NCBI GenBank assembly: GCA_029204225.1
Contig: MU833250.1
Span: forward strand, 1 to 58,987
Reading direction: 5' to 3'
From: Diphasiastrum complanatum
Taxonomy: Eukaryota; Streptophyta; Lycopodiopsida; Lycopodiales; Lycopodiaceae
DNA: 58,987 bases
Numbering within the stretch: position 1 is the first letter of the stretch; each line of letters begins with the position of its first letter. Of this stretch, positions 44,900-55,738 are shown in pieces. The notes below the pieces were generated by a model. It worked only from the letters and a program-made list of their open reading frames with translations. It did not search any database and was not told the DNA's origin. Position numbers and translations under genes: made by a program.

Positions 44900-45287
44900 T
44901 GTTGATTTCACACGTGTGGATTGTCCACAACATGTACTTGTGATCTTCTAAGGTGTGTAGATGCACCAAGATCAAGACTAGTTTGGCACATAATCTTGCT
45001 TTATACTTGTTGATGGTGCCATCATGATTGAACTTGATCCGAAATACCCACTTGCAACCAATCACATGCTTGTTGGATGGAGGATCCACAAGCTCCCAAG
45101 TATCGTTGGTGATCAATGCATCATACTCTTGCTTCATGGCATCAGTCCACTCCTTGGTATTGAGTGCCTCTTGTACATTCTTTGGCTCTTCATGAGAGAC
45201 ATAAAAAACATAATTAGTGGAATCAAGATCCACTTGTTTGCCTTTTTCAACATATGAGAGCCTCTTAGGCTCGGATCTATCTCTCAT
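44847..45287 (-). pseudogene. Copia reverse transcriptase start fused to LTR-derived codons
   Basis: The frame carries NVQEALNTKEWTDAMKQEYD, TWELVDPPSNKHVIGCKW and INKYKARLCAK, the fingers of copia reverse transcriptase. After CAK it is translated from LTR sequence (LVLILVHLHTLEDH) and ends in flanking DNA. Catalytic motifs are absent. The frame is separate from the integrase frame that ends at 45284, so a frame change lies between them. Confidence 0.85.
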
Positions 45288-46714
45288 GGATCTTCTTGGT
45301 GAGAAAATCCGAGGAGAGTCTTCTTCAAATCTCGATTGTCTTCAAAATCAATAATTGGTGATGCATCCATAGACTTCTTGATCTCGGACTCTTCAAAAGA
45401 TGAGTGTTGGTCTTCATGAAAGACAACATCTCTACTTTCAATAACTTGAGAAGTAGAGAGTATAAAGACTCTATAGGCCTTCTTGGTGGATGAGTATCCA
45501 ACCATGATCCCTTTGCATGCACTAGGATCTTCCTTCTTCCTTGTTTGCAAGGGAATATGGACAAAGCATATGCATCCAAAAACTCTAAGGTGATCAACCT
45601 TAGGCTTCTTCAAATATAAGATTTCATATGGTGACTTTCCTCCAAGAGCTATATGTGGGAGCCTATTGCAAAGATAATCTGCACAATTAACGGCTTCTCC
45701 CCAAAAATCTTTGGGCAAAGATGCCTCAATTCTCATAGATTTTGCACATTCACATAGAGATCTATTCTTTCTCTCAGCCACTCCATTTTGAGATGGAGAG
45801 TAGGCACAAGAGAACTCTCTTCTGATGCCTTCAAGCTCACAAAAATCTTGAAATTTATTGGAGATATATTCACCACCTCCATCACTTCTAAGAGCTTTAA
45901 TCTTGAATGAGAATTGCTTCTCTACATAAGCTTTGAAAATAAGGAAATGATCAAACACCATATATTTAGAAGCAAGAAGATATATCCAAGTGAATCTTGT
46001 GAAATCATCAATGAAAGTAACAAAACAAGTGGCTCCTCCCTTGCTTGTAGTTGATGAGAAATGCACATCCGAGTCAATTAACTCCAAAGGATGCTTGCTT
46101 TTGATAGAAGATCTTGTAAATGGCTTTTTGTGAGATTTAGCAATAGCACAAGCCTCACAAGGCTTTATCTTCTTGGAGAATGACTTTGGCAAGCCAATAG
46201 CTTTGGCTTCTTTGACCATAGAGAGCATGGATTTGTAGTTGGGATGTCCCAACCTCCTATGCCATAATTCCTCCATAGAGAGCTTGTTCACAAGAGCAAC
46301 ATTACAAGCATTCACATACTCATTTGGATCTAGTTTACAGATGCCTCCAAATCTAGATCCTAATGCAAGTATCTCATCATTCTTCTTGATAGTGCAAGTA
46401 TCAACATTGAATTTTACATCAAGGCCATTATCAAGCAATTGGCCAACACGAATAAGATTCTTAGTAAGCTTAGGTACATAAAGAACTCTAGAGAGAGAAA
46501 GAACTTTAGAGGATGCAAGCTTCAAGGGAATGTTCCCTATGCCTTCAATAGGACATTCAAAATCATTTGCTGTGTATATTGATTTCTTGACTCCATCATA
46601 AGGTGCAATAGAAGAGAAAGAGTCCTTGGAGCTACACATATGTGAAGAGGCTCCACTATCAATATACCATAGGTTGTCCTTCTTGAAAGGAGTAGATGAG
46701 AAACTAGAGACCAT
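45284..46714 (-). CDS. Copia protease-integrase frame, intact
   Basis: 476 codons without a stop. Protease site YIDSGASSHM at residues 17-26. Zinc-binding GAG-pre-integrase residues are present: ELWHRRLGHPN and KPCEACAIAKSHKKP. The integrase catalytic residues D, D and E all seem present (LIDSDVHF, LRSDGGGEY, SQNGVAERKN), and the C-terminal part has KKPKVDHLRVFGCICFVHIP and SRDVVFHEDQ. Integrase joins element DNA to the genome; the protease cleaves the polyprotein. In a full copia element this frame would be continuous with gag and reverse transcriptase. Here gag lies in another frame upstream and reverse transcriptase is truncated. The true start is inside a longer polyprotein; the ATG given is only the first in frame. 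Parts could still act in trans, but that is unproven. Confidence 0.85.
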   Translation of the reverse strand: MVSSFSSTPFKKDNLWYIDSGASSHMCSSKDSFSSIAPYDGVKKSIYTANDFECPIEGIGNIPLKLASSKVLSLSRVLYVPKLTKNLIRVGQLLDNGLDVKFNVDTCTIKKNDEILALGSRFGGICKLDPNEYVNACNVALVNKLSMEELWHRRLGHPNYKSMLSMVKEAKAIGLPKSFSKKIKPCEACAIAKSHKKPFTRSSIKSKHPLELIDSDVHFSSTTSKGGATCFVTFIDDFTRFTWIYLLASKYMVFDHFLIFKAYVEKQFSFKIKALRSDGGGEYISNKFQDFCELEGIRREFSCAYSPSQNGVAERKNRSLCECAKSMRIEASLPKDFWGEAVNCADYLCNRLPHIALGGKSPYEILYLKKPKVDHLRVFGCICFVHIPLQTRKKEDPSACKGIMVGYSSTKKAYRVFILSTSQVIESRDVVFHEDQHSSFEESEIKKSMDASPIIDFEDNRDLKKTLLGFSHQEDP

Positions 46715-46759
46715 AAGAGATCCCTCTCCATCACTTGCAATAGTGTCTTCCTTCTCATT

Positions 46760-47603
46760 GGATTGAGTTGATTCTTAATCTTGAAGCAATTGGTGGCATA
46801 ATTGCCTTTCTTGCCACAATAAAAGCACTTGATCTTCTTCTTCTTGAGCTTGGATGATGAAGCATTAGAGGAATCATCTTCCTCCTCATCTTTGTCTTTG
46901 GATTTGACTTTGTCCTTGCTTGAGGATTGTTGATGTTGGTTCTTGATCCTCCCTTTGTGCTTATCCTTGGCAAAGAGAGCTTTGCCATCATTATGAGTGA
47001 GAGAAAACTTGTCCATCCTCAAGAGCTTGTACTCTTGTCTTGATTCTTCTGAAATTAGCACACTTTGGAGAGCCTCCAAACTTAGTAGCTCCTCCTTCAT
47101 GGAATAGGATTGGACAAGGTTATCAAATTCACTTCTCAAGCCATTGAGAATGACTTGAACTAGCTCATTTTGATTGATGGAATCACCAATACAAGCAAGT
47201 TCTCTATGAATATCTTTTACTCTCAAAACATAACTAGATGCACTCTCATCACTCTTTTGGCTACTTTGAAAGATTTGATTTTTAAGAGTGAGAAGCGTAG
47301 AGGTATTCTTAGCCACATAGATAGTCTTGAGACAATCCCAAGCTTCTTTGGCTATTGTACAAGTACCTATCTCCCTCAATATCTCATTAGAGACATTCAT
47401 CTTAATGTAGTGGAGAGCCATCCTAGCTCTCTTTTTGTATTTTTGAACCTCTTGAAGAACTTGTGGTTCTTCTTCAAGGACAAGAACTATGTCCATCACG
47501 TCTTAAGACGGATCAAGATGGACTCCATCCTCATTTTCCAAATTGAATAGTTTGAAGTGGACAATCTTTCACTTGATTCCAACAAGGATGTACCCAAAGA
47601 CAT
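46760..47603 (-). pseudogene. Copia gag with altered zinc knuckle
   Basis: Gag seems to start at 47603 (MSLGTSLLESSERLST, then NYSIWKMRMES). It changes frame once near 47505 and continues MDIVLVLEEEPQVLQEV with the usual copia gag repeat domain (LKNQIFQSSQKSDESASSY, LLSLEALQSVLISEE). A Lys-, Ser- and Asp-rich linker precedes the zinc knuckle CFYCGKKGNYATNC. This has Asn (AAT) where the metal-binding His belongs, a single-base change. The frame then shifts near 46770 relative to the protease frame. Gag normally packages element RNA; this one probably cannot bind zinc properly. Confidence 0.8.
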
Positions 47604-48359
47604 TTGAAGTGAAGAAAACTCAAATGATGGACAATAAATGCTGCTACACACTCTCAATAGGATCCAATAATAGAGTACTATCTCCTCCTATGAAAGATCT
47701 TGCAATTATTTGTGAATTGATTCTCACTAGCTACATAAATCTCTCTAAAACAAGATCTATTTCACATCAAATGAGGGAGTATAGGCAAAGTTAGGATCAA
47801 ACACTCTTAGCACATGTGAAGTACACTAAGAAACCAAATTTGACTCAAATACAATGATATTGCATGAAACAAAATGGCTAAGATCTCAAAATAGTGCCTA
47901 GATCACATATAGATGAGATTGGTAAGCATACAACTGTGATTTTGGATCAACCAAGCAATCTCTTGACCAAACCAAATGTGTCCACCCAGGTCTAGGTGCC
48001 CTACCTAACCCTCTTCAAAAGCTTATAACTTTTGATTGGCTTAACGAAATGGAATGAAATTGATTGCATCAGAAACTAGACAAAAATAGCTTCAAAACAA
48101 GCTATCAAGCAAGATAAATGGATCAAGCATGAGAAAGAACTTCCAAACTAAAATTGGATGCTCCTCACACGTATCTGAGCACCTGATTCCGTATAGTACC
48201 AGGTCAGACCCAATCAATGTCCTTTTGATTTCTTTTGGTCCAAAATTGAACAAGATAGCTAGGAAAAAGGGCCTTGACAATTTCTAGCTCAAGATTGATG
48301 AATAGTTTTTACTTAAATGGATCAAAATGCATGGTAACCTTAGGTAGGCTCTGATACCA

Positions 48360-49018
48360 TGTTGATTTCACATGTGTGGATTGTCCACAACATGTGCTTG
48401 TGATCTTCTAAGGTGTGTAGATGCACCAAGATCAAGACTAGATTGAGATTCGAGATCAATCTTAGATCCTATGGCAAAAACACACTACTACATGCATTCA
48501 ATCACTTCCAACTCTCACTCACACGTGTGGGAAGTATTAAGAAATTATTCTAAGTAAAAACAAGCTGCTCTCCTTGGGTAGAGAGAGAAAAACCATCATG
48601 AGCTCTCGGGTAGAGAGAGAAAGCTAGAAATCCAATAACACTTAAAATCCATATAATCACCAAATCAATTAGATCCAAAATGAGGAGTACAATGATACTA
48701 GTAGATCCACGAGCTACCACTATGCTTAACTATGATTGGGCCACACTTTGTCACCTCTTAGTCCTATTGGACCATTGATCCATGCACCTCATAATTCTAT
48801 TGGACTATATTCAAGCACACCTCAAATTCCTATTGGACCTCACATGGTTCCACCTCTAAATCCTATTGGACCTCTTAGATTTCATCAAACAAAGGAATTA
48901 CACTTGTCTACACTCTAATTGGCACGAGTTTAGCCTCTTACTCTATTTTGGCTCAATAGTGACATTACAAGTGGAAATGCATAATTTGCCATCTATGCCA
49001 AATTTGTTCCTATCAACA
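48360..49018 (-). repeat. 5' LTR of the 44.9-kb copia element
   Basis: 659 bp with perfect terminal inverted repeats TGTTGAT/ATCAACA. The plus-strand left edge abuts the primer site. It contains CACATGTGTG at 48369-48378 and CACACGTGTG at 48530-48539. Its 3' partner survives only as 44900-44981. Confidence 0.9.
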
Positions 49019-50680
49019 TCCTACACCTAGATGCTTGATGTAAAAAACATAAGACCCCTATATCTAACAGAGATAATCTTTTTCAATTCTTCACAATAAG
49101 TCCTAAATTCAAATTTAATTCATTTTAGACAATCTAGATTAGAGAAGTAATAAAGATAGACTTAGTTAGATAGTAAATAGATTAGGCATTAACTATCTAA
49201 GCCTCAGTGAGTCAAAATTTTAATTTTAATTTTTTTTTAGAATCTCTACCCTCCATGGCGGGGAGATGCATCAGATTTTTTTTTTTGTTAGATTTTTTTT
49301 TAGAATTTCTAACAAAAAAACCAATTTTTGATAATACCGCGGCAGGAGACCAATCAAAAATAAAAAATAAAGCTAGGGCTTTGTTGAACTCAGAGCTCAG
49401 GTGATGCTTGGGCTTTACTGAGGTCACATACACACACACACTCCATAAATACACGCATATATATACACACACCCTCCATAAACACACACATGGCTCACAC
49501 ACAAACAGAGAAGATTTTCTGAGCATCGTTTCTACCTTCATCGTTGACAGAAAAGCCCTATTTTCAGCTTATAGAACCGATTATTTCATTAGTTTTTTGC
49601 TGGTCGACTTCACAGTCAAGTTGTGAATTTTGTTTGAAATCCAGTTTCCATTATTTTTATGCTTAAGGAATGGAGAACTGTTATAAAAATTTCTTCATAA
49701 TTCATAAATGTATTTGAGATGAGAGGACGTTAATTTTTGTCTTCAAATACAAAAGTGAAGTTGATCACAAACGCATCGTGTATGATAGCCAAATTGAATT
49801 TTGTCTATGGTAATGTTTTCGTCTCTTTATTGCAAATGGACCAAATTGTAGCTAATTTTTATTCACAAAGCTCAAACAAAATCATGTGATCCCTTTTACA
49901 TCTATTGGCACTTTTGGTTTTAATAAGCCTTCATGACAATCAAATTAGGGTAGATATACGTTGCCGTTAGTCGTTGATAGTATCCCTATCTTGTCCCAAA
50001 ATGGACTTGAAAATCACTTCAGAACTCTAACTCATCAGCTAGGATGATTTTGTGCTCTATTCTTATGACACACGATGCTTCTCAGAATTACCTAGATTTT
50101 CTTTACAACTAATGCATTGGTCTACTTTCTTTCTGCCCCCAACCCAGCAAGGTCTATAGCCTTCTGTGGTGGACATAGTTGGCTTGTGATTATCAAGTAA
50201 TATAAATAGTAAACATGACAGAATAGCTTTAAAGTAATTAGAATGTGCAGAGCCTAGCTTTTGTAAATCTTCTATTTCATATTAGGAGATTTCTCAGGTT
50301 CATCAAATACAGAAGTTTTCATTTCTATTACATTAATTCATTTAACACCCAACTCATCTTTTGTTCATTTCCTTCTTTTTCACTAAAGAGAAAATGCTGC
50401 TATTTGAAAGTCCCTTTTAGTAACATGATGTGCTCATTTCCAAACAATTATGGAACCAAGAGACAAAACCGTTTGGTCAGACAATTTTCTCAAGTTTATC
50501 TAATATTCATCCAATACTCTTAATTAGAGCATTGCAAATGAACTTTTGGCGTTACCCTTCAACAACTTCTCCTTATTATGAGGGATACAGACAAGTCATT
50601 CTCTTATCTACTTGCATATGGGGCATGCAAAAATTTGAGCTCCTTGGTGAACACAATCTTACCTAATCTTAGTCAAAACT
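49019..50680. other. Spacer, no supported gene
   Basis: Includes a CA- and TA-rich patch at 49420-49502. No recognisable frame. Confidence 0.5.
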
Positions 50681-51091
50681 GTTTGCAGGGATGAAGATTG
50701 GGAGGACAATAGGGCTTTGAACATCTCCATATTATATCCACGCCTTTGTAGCTCTCACCAAATGTGCACTTGAGCCAAATCTCAAGGATGGCCAGATTCT
50801 ACTACGAGGCATATTGTAATCATCTTGGAACGCACTTGAATGTATCATAGCGAGAAAAAATGCACTTTTTGTCGATGTTTAAAATAGCAAAGAGTATGGC
50901 TCCAACCTTCAAACAAATGATGAATGCATTGATGACAAATTCAAAGGTCTTTGTTACAAGCATTTCTACTCTTTGTTTGATGTTTTGATACATCTACAGT
51001 AGAAGTTTTATGTATACGACTGGCGCAAATAGAAATTTTAGATGAATTGCCCACTGTCCCCAGACTTACTTTTTGGTCTTCTGTGTGCAGG

Positions 51092-51215
51092 CTTTTCCGT
51101 TGTACCTACCGGCAAAAATCATCAGTCGAGGGAAGGTGTTATAGCGGGATTGATAGTAGCAGTAATTCTCTTAGCGATTTTGGGATGTACATATTTTTTA
51201 TAAAAAAGAAGGGCT
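51092..51215 (+). pseudogene. Receptor-kinase-like transmembrane exon fragment, copy 1
   Basis: After an acceptor-like TGTGTGCAG the frame reads FSVVPTGKNHQSREGVIAGL and then IVAVILLAILGCTYF, with a positively charged stop-transfer segment (KKK) after one frame slip. A juxtamembrane linker, a Gly-rich transmembrane helix and a basic patch are typical of plant receptor-like kinases. No kinase or ectodomain is attached, so this is a captured or orphan exon. Confidence 0.4.
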
Positions 51216-51484
51216 GGAGTTTTGCTTCTCCTCCGCTGTGTATTATCAGCGGTTTCTATGTTTCATGGTCTCAAGATACACCTAACAAGTTTATGGTTCC
51301 ACTATATGTATCCTTCGACATCTTTATTTCTTGCTCTTATGTTGTATCTACCTTGCCTCACATGAACACACACTTTCAAAAATGTGAGATGTACACAACA
51401 AGCTAGATATGCGATATGTGCGAGATATGTGAGATATGCGAGATGTGCGAGTTGTTTGAGATATGACATGTGCAAGATATGCCC

Positions 51485-52280
51485 GAAGTCGAATTTTCAA
51501 ACAACTCGAAATTCTCTAGACTCAAATTTTCGGAACGACTCAAATTTTTTCAATGACTCGAATTTTTTTGTAACGACTCGAATTTTTTTAAATTTGAATT
51601 TTTAGAACGACTCGAATTTTTGGAAAGACTCAAATTTTTTCAATGTATCAAATTTTTCCAAAGGATCGTATTTTTTCCAATGACTCGAATTTTTCAAAGG
51701 ATCGAATTTTGCCAATGACTCAATTTTTTTAAAACGACTCAAATTTTTTTCAATGACTCAAATTTTTTGAATGACTTGAATTTTTCAAACGACTCGAATT
51801 TTCGGAACGACTCCAATTTTTTTGGAACAACCTGAATTTTTGAAAAGACTCAATTGTTTTTGACATGATCAAATTTTTTCAATGAGTCAAATTTTTCCAA
51901 TGTTCAAATTTTTTCAAAAGATGAAATTTTTCAAATGACTCGAATTTTTAAAATTGTTTTTCAACTATTTGAGTTTTTCCAAATGATCAAATTTTTGGAA
52001 AGTCTCGAATTTTTCAAAGATTCGAATTTTTTGGATGACTCGAATTTTTTCGAAGGATTGAACTCTCAACTCAAATTTTCCAAAGGATCAAAGGACTCTT
52101 TGTAATGTCAAGTCGAATTTTTCAAAAGACTCAAATTTTTTCGAAGACTCAATTTTTGTCAGAGACTCGATTTTCTCAAAATCTTGATTTTTGTTTTTCA
52201 AAGACTCGAATTTTTTCGAAGACTTGAACTTTTCCGATGGCTCAAAGTTTTCCATGGACTCGAATTTTCTTAAAGACTCA
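51485..52280 (+). repeat. Degenerate minisatellite, ACTCGAATTTTT theme, about 18-bp period
   Basis: Dozens of diverged units of (A/G)ACTCGAATTTTT(C/G)(A/G)AA type. Where the period is 18 bp the minus strand stays open and encodes hexapeptides of the KKFESS/EKFESL kind. The same array is at 54225-54975. Confidence 0.9.
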
Positions 52281-52332
52281 AGATCGACCATCATCCAAAT
52301 CATCGGCCGCCACCTAGATCGGCCTCCATTGC

Positions 52333-52359
52333 CCGTCAACGACGGACACTCTTTACTAG
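52333..52359 (+). other. Helitron-like 3' terminus, copy 1
   Basis: Perfect 5-bp-stem, 3-nt-loop hairpin CCGTCAACGACGG followed by ACACTCTTTA and CTAG, with T next. The same arrangement ends element 2 at 9856. The 5' end of this copy was not found. Confidence 0.4.
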
Positions 52360-52360
52360 T

Positions 52361-52412
52361 ATACACACACACACACACACACATATACATATATACACAC
52401 ACACACATATAC

Positions 52413-52474
<62 letters not shown>

Positions 52475-52555
52475 ATATATATATCTACATATGTATATGT
52501 ATATGTATATATATGTATGTGTATATATATGTATGTGTGTGTGTATATATGTATG

Positions 52556-52613
<58 letters not shown>
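52361..52613 (+). repeat. (CA)n/(TA)n compound microsatellite
   Basis: CA run, then long TA runs interrupted by TATGTATGTG segments. Frames through it give Tyr-Ile repeats only. Confidence 0.95.
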
Positions 52614-52617
<4 letters not shown>

Positions 52618-52651
52618 TATTCCTTTCTCCCCCCCCCCTCCCCCTCCCTTT

Positions 52652-52699
<48 letters not shown>

Positions 52700-53629
52700 A
52701 GACTTCTAAATAACCATTAGATTATCAGACACTATTGACTATAAATTTTGTGTATAGAAATTTTTTTTCCCCATTACCAACATTGAGAACACTCATGTAA
52801 CTAATTCATATTGAATTTGCATAGTGAAAGTAGTTGACTATAAAGAATTGAATATTTATGTTCATCTTTGTGTATCCTCTAATGCATTAATTGTTGGATT
52901 ATTCTCCTTCTTACTAATCGACTAATCGGTTTTAATCCTCATGCAATGTTTATCCAGTTTTGTAGATTTTCTCGTGTTTTTATACAGTCTGCAAAATTAC
53001 AAGTGTTTTTACACAGTCCGTAGAAATACACGAAGTTTGACATTAGTGTCGCATTTTTTCTCTCTACAATCCTGAGGTCGCCTGTCAAGAATTATTAGTA
53101 AAATTATAGTGTCGTATTTTTTGCATTTTAGCGACACTGTTGTCTTTGTAAGGAATTATGTGTAAAAATGCAGTGTCATCTTTTTCACAATTTTCGCTTG
53201 TCAGGAATGAAGATTGTTTGTAGGGATGAAGATTGGGAGGACAATGATGGGGCTTTGAACATCTCCATATTATATCCACGCCTTTCCAGCTCTCACCAAA
53301 TATGCACTTGAGCCAAATCTCAAGGATGGCCAGATTCTACTACGAGGCATATTGTAATCATCTTGGAACGCACTTGAATGTATCATAGCGAGAAAAAATG
53401 CACTTTTTGTCGATGTTTAAAATAGCAAAGAGTATGGCTCCAACCTTCAAACAAATGATGAATGCATTGATGGCAAATTCAAAGGTCTTTGTTACAAGCA
53501 TTTTACTCTTTGTTTGATGTTTTGATACATCTACAATAGAAGTTTTATGTATACGGCTGGCGCAAATAGAAATTTTAGATGAATTGCCCACTGTCCCCAG
53601 ACTTACTTTTTGGTCTTCTGTGTGCAGGC

Positions 53630-53745
53630 TTTTCTGTTGTACCTACGGCAAAAATCATCACTCGAGGGAAGGTGTTATAGCGGGATTGATAGTAGCAGTA
53701 GTTCTCTTAGCAATTTTGGGATGTACATCTTTTTTATAAAAAGAA
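53630..53745 (+). pseudogene. Receptor-kinase-like transmembrane exon fragment, copy 2
   Basis: Same exon as in copy 1, with a lost base in the ACCGGC segment that changes the frame before the helix. The helix codons (GVIAGLIVAVVLLAILGC) are retained. Confidence 0.4.
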
Positions 53746-54109
53746 GATGGAGTTTTGCTTCTCCTCCGCTGTGTATTATCAGCGGTTTCTATGTTTCATG
53801 GTCTCAAGATACACCTAACAAGTTTATGGTTCCACTATATGTATTCTTCGACATCTTTATTTCTTGCTCTTATGTTGTATCTGCCTTGCCTCACATGAAC
53901 ACACACTTTCAAAAATGTGAGATGTACACAACAAGCTAGATATGCGGTATGTGCGAGATATGTGAGAGATGCGAGATGTGCGAGCTGTTTGAGATATGAC
54001 ATGTGCAAGATATGCCCGAAGTCGCTTTCTCGGCCTCTCTATAACTCAGACTTTTCGTGTCATCTCTCTCTCAAAGCGAGATATGCGACACACATCTCAC
54101 ATATCTCGG

Positions 54110-54110
<1 letters not shown>

Positions 54111-54199
<89 letters not shown>
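54111..54199 (+). repeat. (CT)n microsatellite in duplication copy 2
   Basis: About 44 CT units with one GT interruption. Copy 1 lacks this tract at the corresponding place. Confidence 0.95.
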
Positions 54200-54202
<3 letters not shown>

Positions 54203-54224
54203 ACGATGCGAATTTTTAAAACCG

Positions 54225-54975
54225 ACTAAAATTATTTTGAAGACTCGAATTTTTTGAGACTTTGGAAGGCAAGAATTTTCAAACAACTCGAATTTTACTA
54301 GACTCAAATTTTCGAAACGACTCGAATTTTTCCAATGACTCGAATTTTTTTTGGAACGACTCAAATTTTTGGAACGACTCAAATTTTTGGCAAGACTCGA
54401 ATTTTTCCAATGTATCAAATTTTTCCAAATGATCGTATTTTTCCAATGACTCAAATTTGTCAAAGGATCGAATTTTGCAAATGACTCAATGACTCGAATT
54501 TTTTGAATGACTCGAATTTTTCAAACGACTCAAATTTTCAGAACGACTCAAATTTTTTGGAGCGACCTAAATTTTTGAAAAGACTAGAATAGTTTGAAAT
54601 GATCGAATTTTTTCAATCACTCAAATTTTTCCAATGTTCAAATTTTTTCAAAAGAAGAAATTTTTCAAATGACTCGAATTTTTAAATTTTTTTTTCAACT
54701 ATTTGAGTTTTTCCAAAGGATCGAATTTTTGGAAAGTCTCGAATTTTTCAAAGATTCGAATTTTTTCAAAGACTCGAATTTTTTCGAAGGATTGAACTAT
54801 CAACTCAAATTTTCCAAATGATCAAAGGACTCTTTGCAATGTCAAGTTGAATTTTTCAAATAACTCAAATTTTTTCGAAGACTCAATTTTTTTCAGAGAC
54901 TCGATTTTTTCAAAATCTCGATTTTTTTTGAAGACTTGAACTTTCCGATGGCTCAATGTTTTTCCAAAGACTCGA
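54225..54975 (+). repeat. Degenerate minisatellite, second array
   Basis: Same motif and layout as 51485-52280, in copy 2 of the duplication. Confidence 0.9.
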
Positions 54976-55026
54976 GATCGACCATCATCCAAATCATCGG
55001 CCGTCACCTAGATCGGCCTCCATTGC

Positions 55027-55053
55027 CCGTCAACGACGGACACTCTTTACTAG
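55027..55053 (+). other. Helitron-like 3' terminus, copy 2
   Basis: Identical hairpin and CTAG end to 52333-52359, again followed by TATACACAC. Confidence 0.4.
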
Positions 55054-55054
<1 letters not shown>

Positions 55055-55114
<60 letters not shown>

Positions 55115-55175
55115 CTAGATATGTATATGTATATGTATATATATGTATGTGTATATATATGTATGTGTGTGTGTA

Positions 55176-55229
<54 letters not shown>
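55055..55229 (+). repeat. (CA)n/(TG)n/(TA)n compound microsatellite
   Basis: About 26 CA units, then TATGTATG and GTGTGT segments and about 20 TA units, the copy-2 counterpart of 52361-52613. Confidence 0.95.
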
Positions 55230-55231
<2 letters not shown>

Positions 55232-55738
55232 TATTCTTTTCTTCCCCCCTCCCCTTTGTCTCTACCTCTCTCTCTCTCTAAGACTTCTAAATAATCATTA
55301 GATTATTAGTCACTATTGACTATAAATTGTGTGTATAGAAATTTTTTTTTCCCATTACCAACATTGAGAACACTCATGTAATTAATTCATATTGAATTTG
55401 CATAGTGAAGGTAGTTGACTATAAGAATTGAATATTTATGTTCATCTTTGTGTATCCTCTAATGCATTAATTGTTGGATTATTCTCCTTCTTACTAATCG
55501 ACTAATCAGTTTTAATCCTCATCCATTGTTTATCCAGTTCTGTAGATTTTCTCTTGTTTTTATACAGTCTGCAAAATTACAAGTGTTTTTACACAGTCTG
55601 CAGAAATACACAAAGTTTGACATTAGTGTCGCATTTTCTCTCTCTACAATCCAAACAGTGTCGCCTGTCAAGAATTACTAGTGAAATTATAGTGTCGCAT
55701 TTTTTGCATTTTAGCGACATTGTTGCCTTTGTAAGGGC

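Larger units (their letters stand above)
44900..49018 (-). mobile_element. Ty1/copia retrotransposon, deletion derivative lacking most of reverse transcriptase and RNase H
   Basis: Reading on the minus strand: 5' LTR (49018-48360), primer site TGGTATCAGAG (48357-48347), leader with CACATGTG at 47811, gag, protease-integrase, the first residues of reverse transcriptase (KWVFRIKFNHDGTINKYK), then a junction at about 44982 directly into the last 82 bp of the 3' LTR, ending ATCAACA at 44900. The sequence outside is ATAAG on one side and TCCTA on the other, so there is no target duplication. This suggests the ends were reshuffled or that the deletion arose by recombination between copies. The 3.9-kb fragment is a relative. 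Confidence 0.9.
50681..53215 (+). repeat. 2.5-kb tandem duplication, copy 1
   Basis: Starts GTTTGCAGGGATGAAGATTG. It holds in order: unique-looking DNA with a receptor-kinase-like exon (51092-51215), GAGATATGCG decamers (51406-51485), an 18-bp minisatellite (51485-52280), a Helitron-like 3' end (52333-52359), (CA)n/(TA)n arrays, a (CT)n tract (about 52655-52698) and a 3' part with GTGTCGCA/GCGACAC elements. The same order is repeated immediately downstream. Confidence 0.9.
53216..55738 (+). repeat. 2.5-kb tandem duplication, copy 2
   Basis: Starts GTTTGTAGGGATGAAGATTG and follows copy 1 element by element up to CATTGTTGCCTTTGTAAGG. Single-copy parts look about 95 percent identical by eye. 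The microsatellites differ in length: copy 2 has a much longer (CT)n before its minisatellite and a shorter (TA)n. The last roughly 65 bp of copy 1 are absent. Confidence 0.9.

Noticed and set aside
45024-45257. Plus-strand frame inside the copia element
   Set aside because: Antisense shadow of the reverse transcriptase frame.
51047-51406. 119-codon frame with a relative of 109 codons at 53610
   Set aside because: Kept open in both duplication copies only because they are recent duplicates. A different frame carries the receptor-kinase-like helix, and this frame has no motif.
52191-52720. Open frames giving Tyr-Ile and Thr-His repeats
   Set aside because: Products of the (TA)n and (CA)n arrays.
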